Part shown: piece by piece, positions 60,775 through 64,000 of the stretch
Layout of the letters: each line of letters begins with the position of its first letter
How positions within the stretch are numbered: position 1 is the stretch's first letter
From: Allobacillus halotolerans
Lineage (GTDB): Bacteria; Bacillota; Bacilli; Bacillales; Alkalibacillaceae
NCBI RefSeq assembly: GCF_028743495.1
Contig: NZ_CP117968.1
Strand: one strand, 5' to 3'
DNA length: 64,000 nt
Position numbers and translations under genes: made by a program
The notes under the pieces: model-generated
Seen by the model: the letters and a program-made list of their open reading frames with translations, nothing else
The model's database searches: none
Told to the model about the DNA's origin: nothing

Positions 60775-62256
60775 TTATTTAAACGGAACGTCTTTTGAGG
60801 AAGAAAAATAATGTTGAATGTTCCTGAACGTTATATCTGTTCCTCCGCGGCTTGTATCGAATCCATCTTTTGCAATAACCATACCTTTAAAAGATTCTCC
60901 CTTAAAAATCACTTTACCGTTCGGTGCAAATAAAATTCCAGAGAGGGAGATTCCTCCCATATTACTCAAATCGATGTCTCCCTTACTGACAATAGTGACA
61001 TTGTTCAGGTCATAGTCCTGGTCCTCGCCTTGTAATTTACGAAAAGTGAAATCATTTGTAAAAATTTTAACATTATCTTCCAATGTATCTTTACGTTCAT
61101 AACCGTTGTTCGAGTACCAATTTTCCCCTCTTAGCTTAGGGATTTGAATTTTCGGATGTTTTGGTAAGTCGCTTGAAATGAACTCGCCATGAGGGATGTT
61201 TTTATGGGCATCATTGTTTGTCGCTGAGTAAACATTTCCTTCAACATAGATTTCTTTTGCATTTATATAGGTATCCCATTTATTGAAATTCACATCGCCG
61301 CTAATATATACTTTGTCTGCATTAATACGGCCGCTTCCATCAAAAGTGACACTGCCATCAATATAGACTTCCTTTGAACTTAATGTAGGATTACCGTTAT
61401 TTATTACTACATTTCCTTTTATATATGTTTTTTCTTGAGACTCAATTTTTGCACTTCCATCAAAGATTATTGATCCATCAATGAAGATTTCCTTTGAAAT
61501 GATTTTCGGATTGCCATACTTAATCTCCAAATCCCCTTTGATACTAATTAATTCGGTGATTCCTGATTCTCCCATGCCTGAACCACCTTTATAACGGATT
61601 GTATTCCCAGTTTTATCAATATAGATTTTAGGTACAGATACAGTCTGTCCACCTCTAGTAAATTCTAAATCTTTCTTGTTAGAGTTATCAATCACGATTT
61701 GTCCCTCACCACCATGGCTTTTAACGTTATTTCCACCACCAATATCTATACCAGCTCCATAGACAAATACATTTTCCTCTTTCAGATAAGTATAGAAATC
61801 TCTCTGAAAGCTCGGCAAAGAGATACTTACTTTACTTTTTTCTATAATTTCCTTCTTCGCTTCAATAGTTGTATCGATGGTGAAATCATTGTCAAATTCA
61901 TCCAATAAGGTAAAGCTCACGAGCAGATCTTCATGAGGGTTTTTGTTCTGGCAATTTTCAAAAGGAGTTCCATCTATACTGAACGAATCAAACTCGAATT
62001 GTTGACTTGGCTGGACATCTTCTAAGCACAAAGCGTACTCTTCACTCTCTTCTGTGTGATGCTTGTTCCGAATCTGGCTAATCACAAGATTGGCTTCTTG
62101 GCGAACATTCACATGAGAAGTTGACCGAGCGTTCTGTTCGACGACATTAATGAAAATTGAGAACGAAAGTGTTAAGATAATAGAAAGCAATAGAAGAACT
62201 GCGAGAACTTCAACTAATGTGATTCCTTTCTGATTATCTAAGTGGTTTTTGAACAT
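60775..62256 (-). CDS. Prepilin-like protein with bactofilin-type repeats
   Basis: 493 residues. A class III (type IV) signal is present: FKNHLDNQKGITLVEVLAVL with cleavage expected after Gly and Glu at +5, followed by a hydrophobic helix. From about residue 165 to the end the protein is a run of short beta-strand repeats (VYIDGSVTFDGSG, IFIDGSIIFDGSA, TYIKGNVVINNGN) like bactofilin or polymer-forming sheets, predicted to fold as a right-handed beta-helix. ATG at 62256 follows GGGTGAT. It is divergent from the other pilin genes. Possibly a pilus-tip or surface adhesin; no match to a named family. Confidence 0.75.
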   Translation of the reverse strand: MFKNHLDNQKGITLVEVLAVLLLLSIILTLSFSIFINVVEQNARSTSHVNVRQEANLVISQIRNKHHTEESEEYALCLEDVQPSQQFEFDSFSIDGTPFENCQNKNPHEDLLVSFTLLDEFDNDFTIDTTIEAKKEIIEKSKVSISLPSFQRDFYTYLKEENVFVYGAGIDIGGGNNVKSHGGEGQIVIDNSNKKDLEFTRGGQTVSVPKIYIDKTGNTIRYKGGSGMGESGITELISIKGDLEIKYGNPKIISKEIFIDGSIIFDGSAKIESQEKTYIKGNVVINNGNPTLSSKEVYIDGSVTFDGSGRINADKVYISGDVNFNKWDTYINAKEIYVEGNVYSATNNDAHKNIPHGEFISSDLPKHPKIQIPKLRGENWYSNNGYERKDTLEDNVKIFTNDFTFRKLQGEDQDYDLNNVTIVSKGDIDLSNMGGISLSGILFAPNGKVIFKGESFKGMVIAKDGFDTSRGGTDITFRNIQHYFSSSKDVPFK

Positions 62257-62302
62257 ATCATCACCCATTTTCTATTAAGCTAGTATTAAAAGAGGTGCAC
62301 GA

Positions 62303-62719
62303 ATGAAACGTCTAAACTTTATGTATAATGACCAAGGAATGACTTTAATAGAAATTCTCGGTGCAATCACAATTCTGAGTATCGTCTTGATCGGTTTCAT
62401 GAGTTTTTTTCCACAATCTATTTTAATGTCTCAGAAGGCGGAAGACGAACTGACAGCGATCAATGTTGCTGAGCGTGTTTTGACGGAAGTAAAAGCTGAT
62501 CCCCAATTGATTGATGAAGAATGGGGACCCATTGAAGAAAATCAGCAAAATTATTATCCTATAATCGAGATGGTTCCCCAATCAGATCATGACCCAACAG
62601 AAATTGAGTACGGACTTACACGTATCCTCATCAAGATTTATGCAGAAAAACCACCTTCTGAATCAAGTCGTTTATCAGCCCAATTATATGGGTATATAGA
62701 ACTGGAGGGGAATCAATGA
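62303..62719 (+). CDS. Type IV prepilin-like protein
   Basis: 138 residues. The leader NFMYNDQGMTLIEILGAITI has the G-(M/F)TLIE processing site with the conserved Glu at +5, followed by a hydrophobic helix and a soluble domain of about 100 residues. Probably a minor pseudopilin (PilV/PilW-like). GAGGTG precedes the ATG. Its stop overlaps the start of the next gene. Confidence 0.85.
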   Translation: MKRLNFMYNDQGMTLIEILGAITILSIVLIGFMSFFPQSILMSQKAEDELTAINVAERVLTEVKADPQLIDEEWGPIEENQQNYYPIIEMVPQSDHDPTEIEYGLTRILIKIYAEKPPSESSRLSAQLYGYIELEGNQ

Positions 62720-63237
62720 GTCAATTTCATAAAAACGAAAACGGTGCAGCATTAGTTATCGTACTGTTGATCATCACCGTCATCGGAATCATCACCCCAC
62801 CAATTATTTCAAATATTTTAGGCAGTATCGAACAATATCAACGAACCGAAGAAAGTGTACAGCGTTCGAAGTTGGAAGACATGGGTCTTACATATATGGA
62901 AAATGCGATTATACAAAGTGAAGAAGTCGCTTCAGGCGAAATTGAAACTTGGTTAGGAAATTTAGACAGCGCACCAAATCATCATGTGATCGTTCGCCAA
63001 TTCAAAAACTCACTGGAAAATGAATTCAGGAAAAACGGTTTGATTGATGGTGTTGAAATTTCAATGACTGACCAAATCCGCTACCGGATCTCCATATCAG
63101 ACATCAAGATAGCGAACGGTCAAAACATTGTTGTCAACTATGCCGTTGCGCCAACCATCAATGGAGATTATCGTTCCAATCACCTAGTGGAAGAAATGAA
63201 AACCATCCAAGTTGCTATTGAGGATGAAGCCTCGTAA
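62716..63237 (+). CDS. PilX/GspK-like pilus assembly protein
   Basis: 173 residues. The N-terminus NENGAALVIVLLIITVIGII is hydrophobic after a Gly but lacks the Glu at +5 found in true prepilins, as in PilX and GspK-type minor subunits. The rest is soluble with KLEDMGLTYMENAII. It overlaps the preceding gene by four bases (ATGA) and so is translated with it. GGAGGGG lies before its ATG. Confidence 0.8.
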   Translation: MSQFHKNENGAALVIVLLIITVIGIITPPIISNILGSIEQYQRTEESVQRSKLEDMGLTYMENAIIQSEEVASGEIETWLGNLDSAPNHHVIVRQFKNSLENEFRKNGLIDGVEISMTDQIRYRISISDIKIANGQNIVVNYAVAPTINGDYRSNHLVEEMKTIQVAIEDEAS

Positions 63238-63665
63238 ACCAGGATGAACCTCGATTTTGAGATTTCGAGCGTGGAATCTTCCCACAGTTCCACTAGCAAG
63301 AATACTAGAGTCTCCATAGTAACCCCACTTCTCTTATTACTCAAGATAAGCACGATGAAATGAAATGTTTGTTTGCAGGTTTTTTTACCACAAAATTTAC
63401 CCTCGCTTGTGAAACGCCTGCTTAGCATTTGCGGGGGGTAGGAAAAAGACCCAGCAATACGATGGGGAAAATCATGATTGCCCTACACATCTCAATAAGC
63501 GTGAAACGTCGATTATAGTCAAGGAAAATATATTTATTTATTGAATAACCTCGATTTAAACATAGTACTTTAGTATAATGTAATTATAAAGTGTAATATA
63601 ATATAAAACTACTAGATATAGCTCTAAAAGTCACATAAAAGATGACAATTTAAGGGGAATGACAA
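63238..63665. other. Intergenic region before pilB
   Basis: 428 bases with no tandem array and no convincing gene. A TATAAT at 63574 in TTTAGTATAATGTAA context may be the pilB promoter -10 (the -35 is weak). GGTTTTTTTACC near 63380 and GGGGGGTAGG near 63433 are noted without meaning assigned. Confidence 0.35.
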
Positions 63666-64000
63666 GTGGTCAAGAAAACGAAGCTTCGACTCGGGGAATT
63701 ACTTGTTCAAGCTGGGTTGATTTCCGAAGAACAATTGAATGAAGCGCTTGAAAAGAAAGACTCCAGTCAAAAACTCGGAGACTATTTGACTGAGCAAAAC
63801 TTAATCACAGATGTTCAAGTTGCTGAATTGCTGGAAGAGCAGCTGGGTTATCCGCATATTCGTTTACACAATTATCCTTTCGATCAGACATTATTGAAGT
63901 TGATTCCAAAAGAGTATGTCCAGGAAAAAAATATTGTTCCATTAAAGCGTGAAAAAAACAAACTCTTTCTGGCCATTTCCGATCCATTGGATTATTTTAC
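63666..64000 (+). CDS. pilB: Type IV pilus assembly ATPase PilB, N-terminal part
   Basis: Open to the window end. GTG start with AAGGGGAATGACAA upstream. The visible 111 residues are the MshEN/GspE_N domain: LRLGELLVQAGLISEEQLNEA, KLGDYLTEQNLITD, LLEEQLGYPHIRL, and the transition IPKEYVQEKNIVPLKREKNK leading to LAISDPLDYF. The ATPase domain with Walker motifs lies outside. It powers pilus extension; with the three pilin-like genes upstream this is a type IV pilus locus rather than the smaller ComG system. Confidence 0.9.
   Translation, partial: MVKKTKLRLGELLVQAGLISEEQLNEALEKKDSSQKLGDYLTEQNLITDVQVAELLEEQLGYPHIRLHNYPFDQTLLKLIPKEYVQEKNIVPLKREKNKLFLAISDPLDYF

Noticed and set aside
63238..63665. 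Cyclic di-GMP riboswitch before pilB
   Set aside because: A pilus operon and a GGDEF gene made this worth checking, but the conserved GEMM blocks are not present.
1..64000. Prophage, plasmid or integrative element covering part of the window
   Set aside because: No integrase, capsid, replication or conjugation genes; mobile DNA is limited to one group II intron, one TnpB element and one IS.

Overview
This 64-kb window is chromosomal DNA of a low-GC, spore-forming Bacillaceae-type member of the Bacillota. The evidence is consistent: Shine-Dalgarno starts throughout, rho-independent terminators, an S-box (SAM) riboswitch before metXY, a ykkC/guanidine-I riboswitch before paired SMR genes, the des-desKR membrane-fluidity operon, mreBH, the spore-cortex deacetylase pdaA, and the yfkJ-yfkI-yfkH group. 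Most of the DNA is ordinary core and accessory metabolism. Nothing visible suggests a plasmid or prophage.

Layout. 1-5 kb: cytosine deaminase (5' end outside the window), an MFS carrier, and a small gene whose terminator carries a group IIC intron with its maturase. 5-9 kb: an mhqR-like regulator with two ring-cleaving dioxygenase-type VOC genes, and an AEC transporter. 9-12 kb: metX-metY under an S-box. 12-18 kb: a cupin, an MFS carrier, small conserved proteins, a proline/glycine-rich coat-like protein, and guanidine-exporter genes. 18-27 kb: GltS-type symporter, tRNA-Ala(GGC), an MTA-nucleosidase-like lipoprotein, des-desK-desR, aldo/keto reductase. 27-34 kb: MMPL exporter, CAP protein, HAD phosphatase, Nudix, stress protein, Rieske oxidoreductase. 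34-38 kb: an insertion zone with an orphan TnpB element and an IS1182-type element. 38-52 kb: PAS-GGDEF enzyme, MBL hydrolase, K+/H+ antiporter, ABC transporter, deaminase, EamA, MreBH, PlsC, SRAP, AGCS symporter. 52-60 kb: a yfk/yfj-like block with phosphatase, YihY, MFS, OsmC, YuiF-like, PdaA and AlkA. 60-64 kb: a type IV pilus cluster with an unusual prepilin carrying bactofilin-like repeats, two more pilin-type genes, and the start of a PilB ATPase.

The most striking feature is not a gene. Eleven intergenic gaps are filled with degenerate tandem arrays whose sequences mostly look unrelated, yet whose periods fall into only two classes: 21 bp (six arrays) or 52 bp (five arrays). These equal two and five turns of B-DNA, and the spacing is held almost exactly through arrays of 5 to 14 units. 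Every 52-bp unit carries a CCCGAA-type core once per repeat. The B and C arrays are the same family in opposite orientations, and A1 and A2 are the same family 53 kb apart. I cannot match this to a described repeat class. It looks like a dispersed, helically phased repeat system, and I rank it as the best candidate for something undescribed.

Starts were chosen by Shine-Dalgarno spacing and often lie downstream of the longest possible open frame. All family assignments are from reading motifs, not from database searches.
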